Below, piece after piece: positions 1 to 8,025 of a stretch of DNA of 64,000 bases. The notes under the pieces were generated by a model. It did not search any database. It was given only the letters and a program-made list of their open reading frames with translations, and was not told where the DNA came from. The DNA comes from CBDFGQ01 sp965247295 (GTDB lineage Bacteria > Chloroflexota > Dehalococcoidia > Lucifugimonadales > JAGWBF01), in assembly GCA_965247295.1 (NCBI GenBank), contig CBDFGQ010000005.1, positions 186,001 through 250,000 on the forward strand, read 5' to 3'. The position numbers and the translations under genes are program-made. Numbering within the stretch: position 1 is the stretch's first letter; every line of letters starts with the position of its first letter.

Positions 1-2
1 TC

Positions 3-1010
3 GGCAGGCTGTCAACCTTCGACGAGATCGAGGTCGGGCCCGAGTACACAAGGGTCTGGACGATCACCCCTGACACTATCGACCTGTACATGCTTATGCA
101 CGACGAATACCACGAATGGTACGCCATAGACTCCCCGTTTGGAGGCCGGGTGGCGCCTCCCAACGCCTCGTGGAATATCGTACGGGCGATGCTGCCCTAC
201 AACGTGCGGGGGCTCTTCGCTGGTGCGGAGTACGAGCTCTTTGACGTGCTGCGCCCCGACGTCCCTTACCTGTGGAAGGGCAAGGTATCGGACAAGTATA
301 TCCGCCGGGACCGGGAGTGGATCGTTTACGACGGCATTTGCGTGCACCCCGACGGCCACGAGGTGTTGCGGACCAAGCGGCTGCACGCCCTGCACTACGT
401 TCCCATCGGACAACGTAGCGAGAAGCCCTCGGAGGCGCCGGTTAAGCAGTCGGTGAAGGACGTCCAGGAGGAGGAACCGAACTACTCTCCTCCGGAATTC
501 ATCCCAAGGGACCCCGGAGCCTGGAACAGAGATACGGTAGAGGTTCCCGTGAGCCATATCCATTACGGTCACGTAGATACCCCTCTGGGGACCGAACTCT
601 TACCGGTTTCAAAGCAGTACACCTGGCGAAAGGTCCGCGACGCCTCCGAAATGAGCTACGGGAACCTGTACGGCTGGCCCGACTGGGCGAGGGCATACAA
701 TATCCACACCAACGCCGAGGCAGCGGCGGCTTACGGTTTGCCCGAGCCCAACGTGGGCTCCCCCGACCAGGTGGCCATGCTTTCCAACATGATGCTGGCC
801 TTCGCCGGGCCGGGCTGGCTCGTGGGTGGCCGCTTCTCGTTGCGCTGGATACGGCCCATGGCACTCACGGACTTTGTGACGGCCAAGGGACGCCTGGTGG
901 GCAAACAGATAGAGAATGAAAATGTGCGTCTGGAGTGCGAGGTCTGGGTAGAGAACCAGCGGGGGGAAAAGACCGTGGTTGGTAAGGCCAGCGGCGTTAT
1001 CCCACGCTAG
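3..1010 (+). CDS. MaoC-like double-hotdog dehydratase (5' end outside window)
   Basis: The frame is open to the left window edge, so the true start lies outside; the first internal ATG is at 90. Two hotdog modules are visible: an N-terminal one (about residues 1-130, FAS1-like dehydratase type) and a C-terminal one containing GWPDWARAYNIHTN and ending in the beta-strand region WVENQRGEKTVVGKASG. Family knowledge: such MaoC/FAS1-like proteins hydrate or dehydrate enoyl-/hydroxyacyl-CoA thioesters in the cytoplasm. The C-terminal 20 or so residues are repeated, decayed, in the relic at 2086-2160. Substrate cannot be told from sequence. Confidence 0.75.
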   Translation, partial: GRLSTFDEIEVGPEYTRVWTITPDTIDLYMLMHDEYHEWYAIDSPFGGRVAPPNASWNIVRAMLPYNVRGLFAGAEYELFDVLRPDVPYLWKGKVSDKYIRRDREWIVYDGICVHPDGHEVLRTKRLHALHYVPIGQRSEKPSEAPVKQSVKDVQEEEPNYSPPEFIPRDPGAWNRDTVEVPVSHIHYGHVDTPLGTELLPVSKQYTWRKVRDASEMSYGNLYGWPDWARAYNIHTNAEAAAAYGLPEPNVGSPDQVAMLSNMMLAFAGPGWLVGGRFSLRWIRPMALTDFVTAKGRLVGKQIENENVRLECEVWVENQRGEKTVVGKASGVIPR

Positions 1011-1022
1011 GTCCTGACGGCG

Positions 1023-1931
1023 ATGAGACGGCCAGAGGACAGGCTTCCAGACACTCACTGCCGCGAGTGCGGCGCCCAGCTAGAAGTGCGTAAGCTGAAC
1101 AGGCCGCGCGTGGGAGGCCTCTTCGGCCCGCGCCAGTGGCAGGCAGATACGGTCTGCCCCAGCTGTGGAGCCGCGGGAGGCGTGGGCTGGGCCACGCTGA
1201 TGTCACGGCATTCACTCCGCAACCCCCTCATGCGGCTGCTATCCCATCTCAGACGGGGCCGCCAGCACCCCAGAGCGCGTGCCCAAATGAGGCGGCGTGA
1301 TTCCTTTCTGGGCGACGATGGGCGAGTGGACCTGTCGCGGCTGCTGGCGGCGGTCTCCTTCCCCGTCTATGGGCTGAACGGGCGACCGCTGGGCCTTCGC
1401 CTCAGAAGCCCCGGCTGGGGTGGGAAGGGCAGTCCCGTGACGATCCATCGCGTCCGCCTGGGCTACGTTGCAGGTGACCCGCGCCAGCCTGAGCGGGCGG
1501 TCGCCCTGACCCAGGAACCGGAAGTCGATAGCGGGGAAGATGAGCTCGGCGTAATAGTGAGTCTTGTACACAACTACGCCCCAAAGGAGCACCTGGAAGG
1601 TTATACGCTCCGGGGGGACATCCACCGGGACTGGAACCTGGAGCGCCTCAGACTAGCATCTCGTCAGCAGACTACCATCCAGATAGGCACCATGCCTGTG
1701 GAGATTAGGATGGCCTCATGGGAGGAGCCGCACCGAGTCATCCTGGCCCGCCTAACCCTAGGAGGGGTTCAGCTACTGGCGGCGTCCCTGAACATATCTC
1801 GGGAAGAGCTGCTGCCAGCTCTAAGCACGTTGGCGACACTTAAAGAGGACCACGGAGCCCTTGCTGAACACCAGCGGGACGTGGAGGAGCTGGGCCAGAT
1901 GCTCAGGGAGTCCCACAACGACCCCACGTGA
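1023..1931 (+). CDS. Zinc-ribbon-type hypothetical protein
   Basis: A 302-residue protein starting 12 bases after the MaoC-like gene on the same strand, probably co-transcribed. Two CxxC pairs (C13/C16 and C45/C48) look like a zinc ribbon. The rest is rich in Arg and Leu, has no membrane segment, and ends in a helical, Glu-rich stretch. I do not recognise the family. The nearby MaoC-like gene belongs to CoA chemistry, and acyl-binding DUF35-type proteins also carry rubredoxin-like zinc ribbons, but the remainder of this protein does not look like DUF35. The Shine-Dalgarno before the ATG is weak. Coding potential is supported by an uninterrupted G+C-rich frame with normal codon bias. Confidence 0.6.
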   Translation: MRRPEDRLPDTHCRECGAQLEVRKLNRPRVGGLFGPRQWQADTVCPSCGAAGGVGWATLMSRHSLRNPLMRLLSHLRRGRQHPRARAQMRRRDSFLGDDGRVDLSRLLAAVSFPVYGLNGRPLGLRLRSPGWGGKGSPVTIHRVRLGYVAGDPRQPERAVALTQEPEVDSGEDELGVIVSLVHNYAPKEHLEGYTLRGDIHRDWNLERLRLASRQQTTIQIGTMPVEIRMASWEEPHRVILARLTLGGVQLLAASLNISREELLPALSTLATLKEDHGALAEHQRDVEELGQMLRESHNDPT

Positions 1932-2085
1932 TATATCCTACGAACGATGTCGGGCGTCCTTGCCCAGCCGCCGGGCGAGTGCGTCAGGGTTGGGGTACTC
2001 TAACCCAATGAAACCGTGGCCACGAACGCTTGCCAGTGCAGCGAGTGATTGAGCGGTCTGTTGATGTGAGGCGCAAAGGTGCCCC

Positions 2086-2160
2086 GTGGTAGTCTGGCGG
2101 AACCAGCGCGGGGAGAAGACCGTGGTGGGCAAGGCCGGTGGCCTCGTGCCGCCAGGGTAG
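2086..2160 (+). pseudogene. Relic C-terminus of a second MaoC-like gene
   Basis: The frame reads VWRNQRGEKTVVGKAGG and then stops at 2158-2160, closely matching the C-terminus of the MaoC-like protein that ends at 1010 (VENQRGEKTVVGKASG). The DNA is similar but not identical, so this is a diverged paralogue tail and not a recent copy. Nothing of the upstream part of that gene can be read before it. It marks the left boundary of an AT-richer stretch. Confidence 0.7.
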
Positions 2161-2270
2161 CAGCGCTAGCTCCGTCAAATCCTTCGCATACAAGGTTCTC
2201 GGTTCACCCCCCGGTAGGACTTTGATGGTCGGAGTTAACTATAGCATTAATCTCCCGAGTTCCATGCCCC

Positions 2271-2312
2271 TTGACATTGAGTTGGTGCGCAATTATTGTT
2301 GTTGTACAGCAA
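2271..2312 (+). promoter_or_regulatory. Sigma-70-like promoter with overlapping palindrome for the HTH gene
   Basis: TTGACA (2271-2276), a 17-base spacer and TATTGT (2294-2299) form a near-consensus promoter 28 bases before the HTH gene start. Just past the -10, TTGTTGTACAGCAA (2299-2312) is a near-perfect palindrome (two mismatched positions) placed where an operator for autoregulation would lie. The operator role is inference. Confidence 0.55.
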
Positions 2313-2327
2313 TATATCCGAGGAAGC

Positions 2328-2525
2328 ATGCTGGACAACTACTTTGACGTTCTGCAGGCAGCGAAACTGCTGTCGGTTCATCCTGAGACCGTTAAGCGCT
2401 TGATCCGCTTTGGCAAGCTGCCGGCCACCAAGTTCGGCAATAAATGGCTGCTCGAAAGGGACCGGTTGTTCGCGTTTGCCGGCACGTATGATCGGCGCAG
2501 GGGGAAACCGCATACATTACTCTGA
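2328..2525 (+). CDS. Excisionase/MerR-type helix-turn-helix protein, 65 aa
   Basis: Small DNA-binding protein of the excisionase-family winged HTH type. The sequence shows the usual pattern VLQAAKLLSVHPETVKRLI followed by GKLPATKFGNKWLLERDRL, the wing. The ATG at 2328 is chosen because GAGG sits about 8 bases upstream; a longer in-frame reading from 2271 would start inside the promoter. Such proteins act as excisionases, as regulators of mobile elements or as small transcription factors. It lies in an AT-richer segment 121 bases before the HD/YwgA operon and may regulate it or itself. No integrase is present in the window. Confidence 0.75.
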   Translation: MLDNYFDVLQAAKLLSVHPETVKRLIRFGKLPATKFGNKWLLERDRLFAFAGTYDRRRGKPHTLL

Positions 2526-2585
2526 AGGAGACAACCTTTAGGTGTATGGTGGGGCAGGACCCGTGGAAATCACCACATAGGAAGA

Positions 2586-2615
2586 TTGACGAACAAGTGT
2601 TCGCCTATGTACTAT
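2586..2615 (+). promoter_or_regulatory. Promoter with embedded LexA-type (SOS) box
   Basis: CGAACAAGTGTTCG at 2590-2603 fits the Gram-positive LexA (DinR/Cheo) consensus CGAAC-RNRY-GTTCG at every position; the 6-base arms CGAACA/TGTTCG are perfectly inverted. It overlaps a possible promoter TTGACG (2586-2591), spacer 18, TACTAT (2610-2615), so a bound repressor would block RNA polymerase. The HD gene starts at 2647. The match to the consensus is seen directly; SOS control is inference, because LexA specificity varies between phyla. Confidence 0.55.
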
Positions 2616-2646
2616 TACAGAGGTACCTTATGTCTGGTATTGGTTA

Positions 2647-4014
2647 ATGGCGTTAAATGCGCCACATGAGGTCAGGGACCCAATCCACAGTCTGGTAAGA
2701 CTCACAGACCAGGAAATGGAGCTGGTCAATAGTCCTACTTTTCAACGCCTTCGCCGCGTTCGCCAGCTAGCCATGGCAGATTTGGTGTACCCTGGTGCCG
2801 TGCACACCCGTTTTGAGCATTGTCTGGGGACTCTTCACATTGCCCAACGCATACTGGACCATCTCGACAGAGTGCAAGGGGTTCGAGAGGCCGATGTTCG
2901 ACTGGCAGCGCTATTGCATGACATAGGTCATGGGCCATTCAGCCATGTTTCGGAATATCTACTCGAAAAATTTTCTGACCCATCAGCGGTTGGCAAAGCG
3001 TCTACGAGAGAGAAAATTCACGAAAAGGTGACTGTAGACATCATCAACAATGTGGATGAAATTGCCTGCATCCTCTCGGAGGAGGACCGGCATGGAATCA
3101 CAAGCATCATCGCTGGAGGAAGAACCCGAGATTTCCGGCGAGACATAGTGAGTAGCTCCCTAGACGCCGACAAGATGGACTACTTGCTGCGGGATGCGCA
3201 CTTTGCTGGCGTAAGGTACGGGTTCTTTGACCTCGACAAAGTCGTTGACGTGTGTAGGAAGTATGAACAGGGCCAAGAAAGCTACCTCGTCATAGAGGAA
3301 GAAGGAATATTCGCCGTAGAGCAACTCGTGCTGGCCAAGCAATACATGACCCGGCAGGTGTATGCACATCGCGTCCGCACCATCACCGACCTGATGATCG
3401 TCCGCGGCCTGGAACTTGCAGTCGAGGACGGCTGCGAGGAGGTTAGGAAGCTCTTTTCGTACGATGGCTCGACGGAATTCCTGGAACATTATCTCCGGTA
3501 CGACGATGGGACATTAATCAGCCTACTGACTAACGGAGATTACCCCCGGCCTAGGAGTCTGTTTCAGCGGTTGCGGCAACGGAGGCTGTTCAAAGAAGTG
3601 GCTCTCATCCCGTTGGATGAATTGCGGGTTCGAGACTCGATAACCCGGGGCCAGTTGCTGAACTTGGATGCAGCTGCTATGGGGGAGCTTGAGCAGAGCA
3701 TTGCCGGGGTGATGGATTGCGAGCCTTGGGAAGTCATAGTGCACAAGAAGAGCATTAAGCATCCAGCCTACCAGGAACGTGGAGGCCTAGAACCAGAGGC
3801 CATCCATGTCATATCTCACGACGGGACCCACCGGATGATGTCGGAGTTTCCCGACCTTATTGCCCCGCAGATGCCAAGAACCGAAAGACTTCATGTGATC
3901 GCGCCTGTTCAGTCGGATGCCAGGACTTCACGCCCAGAGCGGGACAAGGCTTCCGCACAGATGCAACAGGATTTATCCGACCTCGTGTTTAAGTATGTGG
4001 GAGGTACACGATGA
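2647..4014 (+). CDS. HD-domain phosphohydrolase (YwfO/dNTPase-like)
   Basis: A 455-residue HD-superfamily protein of the SAMHD1/YwfO type, which hydrolyse (deoxy)nucleotides. The metal-binding signature is complete: HTRFEH (H53/H58), HD in LLHDIGHGPFSH (H91/D92) and a downstream Asp in DADKMDYLLRD. The N-terminus (VRDPIHSLVRLTDQE, TFQRLRRVRQL) is typical of the family. The last 200 residues are helical and variable. The stop overlaps the start of the next gene (ATGA), so the two are translationally coupled. The same pairing, ywfO next to ywgA, is known from Bacillus. The ribosome-binding site before ATG 2647 is poor. A LexA-type box lies just upstream. The segment is AT-richer than its surroundings, suggesting transfer. 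Confidence 0.85.
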   Translation: MALNAPHEVRDPIHSLVRLTDQEMELVNSPTFQRLRRVRQLAMADLVYPGAVHTRFEHCLGTLHIAQRILDHLDRVQGVREADVRLAALLHDIGHGPFSHVSEYLLEKFSDPSAVGKASTREKIHEKVTVDIINNVDEIACILSEEDRHGITSIIAGGRTRDFRRDIVSSSLDADKMDYLLRDAHFAGVRYGFFDLDKVVDVCRKYEQGQESYLVIEEEGIFAVEQLVLAKQYMTRQVYAHRVRTITDLMIVRGLELAVEDGCEEVRKLFSYDGSTEFLEHYLRYDDGTLISLLTNGDYPRPRSLFQRLRQRRLFKEVALIPLDELRVRDSITRGQLLNLDAAAMGELEQSIAGVMDCEPWEVIVHKKSIKHPAYQERGGLEPEAIHVISHDGTHRMMSEFPDLIAPQMPRTERLHVIAPVQSDARTSRPERDKASAQMQQDLSDLVFKYVGGTR

Positions 4015-4556
4015 GCATCAAAGATGCCCTATTGGCAGTTATAAGTGCGGAGGAAGGCGGCATTAAGGGCAGGACGCTCCTTCAAAAGAAGATGTACTTT
4101 GTCTCCGTTCTCGTTGGCGAGGACTTCGGCTTTTCCCCCCACTACTATGGGCCGTTCAGCTCTGAGGTAGCTGATCAGGTTGGCGCTCTCCGTGAGGCGG
4201 CCTTGGTTGCTGAACACCCTGTGATTTACGCTGCCCTCATTGGCCCTTTTGGAGAACTGCGGCGCTACGACTATTCACTTACTGAGCCAGGCGAGCAGGT
4301 GGTGCAGAAGCGCTACGATGCTGTACAGCGATATACAGATGCAATAGCGCAGATCAACGCGCATGGTATTGCCGACAACCCCAACCTCCTTTCAACAGCC
4401 GCCAAGGTGCACTTCATCGTAGATGAACACGGGCGAGCGACGGGTCGCGACATCCAGCGAAGGGCCCAGGAACTCGGGTGGAACATCTCCGACACCGAGA
4501 TCGGACAAGTAGTAGATTACCTGGAGCGCCTAGGCCGAGTCAGCACCGACAGGTAG
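4011..4556 (+). CDS. YwgA-like / Panacea-like small protein
   Basis: A 181-residue protein overlapping the HD gene by 4 bases. The N-terminal 90 residues read GRTLLQKKMYFVSVL and HYYGPFSSEVADQV, the pattern of the YwgA family, which resembles the DUF4065/Panacea fold (LQKxxYF...YGPxxxEV). Panacea domains are known as interchangeable antitoxin modules; YwgA itself has no established function. A C-terminal helical segment (about 125-178) looks like a small winged helix. The coupling suggests it binds or controls the HD enzyme; that is inference. Confidence 0.65.
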   Translation: MSIKDALLAVISAEEGGIKGRTLLQKKMYFVSVLVGEDFGFSPHYYGPFSSEVADQVGALREAALVAEHPVIYAALIGPFGELRRYDYSLTEPGEQVVQKRYDAVQRYTDAIAQINAHGIADNPNLLSTAAKVHFIVDEHGRATGRDIQRRAQELGWNISDTEIGQVVDYLERLGRVSTDR

Positions 4557-4710
4557 GGTCCACATTGGCCTGGCTGAACGTCCTAGTGATGATCGCGATG
4601 AACTCGCACCTGCGGGGGTTCCCTGTACCCCACGGCGGATCTAATCGGGAAGCCCGACCGTGCTCAGAACAGCCCACCTCGAGTGGCGGAATCAGCACAG
4701 GCGCCAGTCT

Positions 4711-4742
4711 GCCTTCGACAGGCTCAGGCTGAGCGGGACATC
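4711..4742. repeat. Fragment of a dispersed CTTCGACAGGCTCAG-type repeat
   Basis: The intergenic stretch between the convergent YwgA-like and isocitrate-lyase-family genes contains CTTCGACAGGCTCAGG followed by CTGAGCGGGACAT. From memory this is a common extragenic repeat in Chloroflexota genomes; only this one fragment is visible here, with no second arm. Confidence 0.4.
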
Positions 4743-4751
4743 GGGAGAATT

Positions 4752-5645
4752 CTACGGCGTGTACTTCTGCTCCAGAGCCAGCCACTCGTCGGTGCGCAGC
4801 ATACTTCGGTAGACTTCGGGGTCAATTCGGGGATGCCTGTCGAAATACCGTTCCAGGGTACCGGTTTCCCGGAGCTCGCCCATTATCGCGAACACTGCGG
4901 CCGCGGAGGCGTGGAGGGCGTCGGTGGGATATATAAAGACCTTGTATCCCAGCTCCTGTATGTCACTGGTGGTAACTACGATAGGAAGGGACAGCCCGAG
5001 CAGGGGTCCCTTCACCTCTCTACATACCCGACGATGGGCCTCCAGGACCCTCTCCACTGGCAGGTCAGTGTAGCTCCGCCCGTCTACCTTCCAGATCTGG
5101 GGCATAGCCAGGTCCGCGCCGGCCTCCAGGTATAGGTTGCACCGCTCGATGAGCTCGTCTATAGAGACCTCGTCGCCGTCGCTGCGGGCGACGATGACGA
5201 AGTCGGGGTCTGTGCGGGCATCCAGGGCGGCCTTGACCATTCCAACGGCCTGCTCCCTGGACAGGAGCCTCCGGCTCTTGATGGTGGGGCTGTTGGGAGG
5301 GGTAACCTGGTCCTCGATGTGTATCGCCGCAACGCCGGCCTTTTCGTACTCCCTTACCGTCCTGACCATGTTGAGGTAGCTGCCGAACCCCGCTTCGGCG
5401 TCGCAGATTACCGGGAGTCCGGTGGCGTCGGCGATACGTCCTACCTGGACCGTCGTCTCCGTCAGTGTCTTCAGGCCCAGGTCGGGGTTGCCCAGCATGG
5501 TGGCCTCCAAGCCGGCACCCCCGACATAAAGGGCCTTGTACCCGTGGTGTTTAACGACCAGGGCCGAGATGGTGTCGTAGCAGCCTGGGGCCACCAGCAT
5601 CCCCGGCTCCTTTAGCAGGTCCCTCAGCTGTGTAGTAGCCTTCAT
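4752..5645 (-). CDS. Isocitrate lyase/PEP mutase family enzyme
   Basis: A TIM-barrel enzyme of about 297 residues acting on C-C or P-C bonds of 2-oxo/hydroxy acids. Seen: APGCYDTISALVVKHHG, the Mg-binding CDAEAGFGS (Asp-Ala-Glu) and AAIHIEDQVTPPNSP. The catalytic KKCGH/KRCGH loop of true isocitrate and methylisocitrate lyases is missing; the loop reads TPPNSPTIKSR, so a lyase of that exact type is unlikely and an oxaloacetate-decarboxylase- or hydrolase-like activity is possible. The start at ATG 5645 is chosen over the upstream TTG because AGGAGG lies directly before it. Two paralogues occur at 49219 and 53318. Confidence 0.8.
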   Translation of the reverse strand: MKATTQLRDLLKEPGMLVAPGCYDTISALVVKHHGYKALYVGGAGLEATMLGNPDLGLKTLTETTVQVGRIADATGLPVICDAEAGFGSYLNMVRTVREYEKAGVAAIHIEDQVTPPNSPTIKSRRLLSREQAVGMVKAALDARTDPDFVIVARSDGDEVSIDELIERCNLYLEAGADLAMPQIWKVDGRSYTDLPVERVLEAHRRVCREVKGPLLGLSLPIVVTTSDIQELGYKVFIYPTDALHASAAAVFAIMGELRETGTLERYFDRHPRIDPEVYRSMLRTDEWLALEQKYTP

Positions 5646-5700
5646 GCCCCTCCTCAACTAACCCGGTGCTCGGGCTTTTTTAGCCTGGGAACGTATAACG

Positions 5701-5864
5701 GTGTCATTCTGAACGAGCGAAGCGACTGAAGAATCTGGTAGGGTCGGGCACTCAGGTGGCCGGCAGATTAGGCCGACAGTTGGGCGGATCGTCGGCTAGC
5801 CACCTCCCCAGACCCTTCGCCTTCGGCTCAGGGTGACATGGAAAACTTGCACACCGGGCTAACT
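5701..5864 (+). repeat. Dispersed extragenic repeat, copy A (about 164 bp)
   Basis: The element begins GTGTCATTCTGAAC and ends CAGGGTGACATGG...CTTGCACACCGGGCTAA. It is homologous over its full length to 20572-20733 (opposite orientation), including the flanking AACTTGCACACC tail, and partly to about 38136-38266. The outer parts carry short inverted motifs (GTGTCATTCTGA against TCAGGGTGACA). It fills the gap between two minus-strand genes and has no coding capacity. Confidence 0.7.
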
Positions 5865-5877
5865 AACCTCGAGAATC

Positions 5878-6615
5878 CTAAGGCCAGCCCTTGCCAAAGT
5901 CGTTCCGATGGACGACATGGCCTGTAAAGGTAGAGGCATCCTGCTGCGCCAGCCACAGTACCGCAGGGACCACGTCCTCGGGCGGAGATGGGGTGCGGGG
6001 CGAGGAGTACCCCGCGGTCATGGCCGAGGCTACCAGTCCTGGACTGAGGGCGTTTACCGCTATGTTGTAAGGCTTCATGTCCATCGCCAGGTTAAGCGTC
6101 AAGCGGTCCAGGGCGGCCTTGGAGGGTCCGTAGGCCGGGCTCTCAGGTTCGTACGTGGTGGCGCATCCAGAGGTTATGTTGACAACGCTACCCTGCCGCC
6201 GTTCCATCATGCCGGGCAGGACGTACTTGCACATCACGAAGGGACCCCGGACGTTGACTGCCATTATCCTGTCCCAGTCTCGGGTATCGAATTCGGTAAT
6301 GGGGCCCGTCAGCCAGATGGCCGCGTTGTTCACGAGAACGTCGATGGGCCCTACTTCTGCGAGAGTACGCCGCACCAGCTCCGCGACCTGGCCCTCGTCG
6401 GCAACGTCGCAGGTTATGGCCGTCGCACGCCCTCCGGCGTCCCTTATCTCGCCGACCGTCTCGTCCAGGGACCCCGGGGACTCGCCACTGGAGGCCCGCT
6501 GGGTCCGCGCCGTGGCCACCACCGTGGCACCATGGGCGGCCAGCCCCAACGCCAGTGCGCGGCCGATCCCCCTGCTGGCGCCCGTAACGATCGCGTTCTT
6601 GCCTTTCAGGAACAT
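5878..6615 (-). CDS. Short-chain dehydrogenase/reductase (SDR)
   Basis: NAD(P)-dependent oxidoreductase of about 245 residues. The Rossmann motif TGASRGIG is near the N-terminus, NNAA in the middle, and the catalytic Ser, Tyr and Lys in NITSGC...YGPSKAAL. The start is set at ATG 6615, preceded by GGAGAAAG, rather than the longer reading from 6648. It lies 54 bases downstream of the threonine synthase gene on the same strand. The C-terminus ends HVVHRNDFGKGWP and lacks the usual ...DGG ending, so substrate class is unclear. Confidence 0.85.
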   Translation of the reverse strand: MFLKGKNAIVTGASRGIGRALALGLAAHGATVVATARTQRASSGESPGSLDETVGEIRDAGGRATAITCDVADEGQVAELVRRTLAEVGPIDVLVNNAAIWLTGPITEFDTRDWDRIMAVNVRGPFVMCKYVLPGMMERRQGSVVNITSGCATTYEPESPAYGPSKAALDRLTLNLAMDMKPYNIAVNALSPGLVASAMTAGYSSPRTPSPPEDVVPAVLWLAQQDASTFTGHVVHRNDFGKGWP

Positions 6616-6669
6616 GGGTCTTTCTCCAGGGCATAGGGGCAATGACAACCGCCGTCTAAAGCGCCCGAG

Positions 6670-7848
6670 CTAATCGGGCCCGCCGAGGAGCTCCAGGTAC
6701 TTGTAGCCCGAGCCGGTATTCAGCAGAACCACTGTCTCATCGGGTCCGAGGGTGCCATCCTTTATTAGCCGCTTGAGCCCCGCCAGAGGAGCGGCGCCCT
6801 CGGGGCAGGGGAATATCCCCTCCGTGGAAGCCATCTCCCTCATCGCCTCCAGGATCTCCCTGTCCTCCACCGCCACAGCCGTGCCGCCGGTGTCCCTCAG
6901 GGAGCGAAGTATCAGGTAGTCGGCGAAGATCTCGGCCACCCCTATACCGGTGGCGATGGTGTGGGGATTGGGCCAGGGCTCGCTAACTTCGGCCCCTTCC
7001 TTGAAGGCCTTCACGATGGGCTGGCACCCGGCCGACTGGACCGCAATGAGCTTGGGCAGAGGGCCGGTGACCCAGCCCAGCTCCAGGAGCTCGTAGAACC
7101 CCTTCCACATCCCCACGATCCCCACGCCCCCGCCGGTGGGGTACAGGATGGCGTCGGGGAACCGCCAGCCCAGCTGCATGACCGCCTCCAGCCCCATGGT
7201 CTTCTTGCCCTCGACCCGGTAAGGCTCCTGAAAGGTGCCCATGTTGAACGACCCCTCCCTCTCCGCCTCCTCAGCGGCAAGCCGCCTGGCCTGGGAAGGG
7301 GGACCGTCTACCATGGTAATACGCGCCCCGAAGCAGGCCGACTCTTTGACGTTAACGTCGAGGGCGCCCTTGCCGAGGAACATGTGTACTTCCACGCCTC
7401 CGATGGCCGCATAGGCGGCCAGGGCTCCCGCCACATTTCCTCCGGACGCAAAGGCAACGTGGTCGACTCCCAGCTCTACGAGCTTGGACACTCCCGCCGA
7501 AAGGCCTCGAGCCTTGAAGGTGCCCGTGGGATTTAGCCCCTCGTCCTTGATGTACAGGTTGTTCAGCCCGAGGGACCTGCCCAGGTTTCTCACCCGGAGA
7601 AGCGGGGTATCTCCCTCGCCGAGGCTGAGCACGTTGCCGGGGTCCAGTACGGGCAGGAGCTCGGCGAAGCGCCACATGCCGGACTGCCGTTCCTCCACTG
7701 CCCTGCGGTCAACTTCCCGCCTCAGCCTGGGCAGGTCGTACCGCGCGAAGAGGACCTTGCCGCACTGGGTACAGGTATACATGACCTGAGTGTGGGAGTA
7801 GGTCGCGGAGCAATTTGTACATTCCAGGTGGTCCAGATAGCTATACAT
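6670..7848 (-). CDS. thrC: Threonine synthase
   Basis: PLP enzyme converting O-phosphohomoserine to threonine. The N-terminus has a zinc-ribbon-like pair CTNC...CTQC (about residues 9-33) typical of the long bacterial/archaeal class. The PLP lysine is in NPTGTFKARG, the phosphate loop in TGGGVGIVG, and the Ser/Gly-rich end in LLNTGSGYK. Two ATGs (7854 and 7848) follow GAGGAGG; the second gives normal spacing and is preferred. About 392 residues, the usual length. A threonine dehydratase or related fold-type II enzyme is possible but the zinc ribbon argues for ThrC. Confidence 0.8.
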   Translation of the reverse strand: MYSYLDHLECTNCSATYSHTQVMYTCTQCGKVLFARYDLPRLRREVDRRAVEERQSGMWRFAELLPVLDPGNVLSLGEGDTPLLRVRNLGRSLGLNNLYIKDEGLNPTGTFKARGLSAGVSKLVELGVDHVAFASGGNVAGALAAYAAIGGVEVHMFLGKGALDVNVKESACFGARITMVDGPPSQARRLAAEEAEREGSFNMGTFQEPYRVEGKKTMGLEAVMQLGWRFPDAILYPTGGGVGIVGMWKGFYELLELGWVTGPLPKLIAVQSAGCQPIVKAFKEGAEVSEPWPNPHTIATGIGVAEIFADYLILRSLRDTGGTAVAVEDREILEAMREMASTEGIFPCPEGAAPLAGLKRLIKDGTLGPDETVVLLNTGSGYKYLELLGGPD

Positions 7849-8025
7849 GGCCATGGCCTCCTCACCGCCTAGCAGGGAAACGGGGAAGTTATTATATCAC
7901 GTGACGGAGACCCGGCCCGTTGGTTGACGGCATACCGGCACGCCGCTACAATCCCAGTCGTCGAGGACGGCGCGCTCGGGCCCCAGTTGGCCCAAGGCCG
8001 GGTAGACCGGCGGAAGGAGGCGATT

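Noticed and set aside
1938..2132. Minus-strand frame with GHGFIGLEYPNPDALARR near its end
   Set aside because: It crosses the MaoC relic on the other strand, has no ribosome-binding site and no recognisable family.
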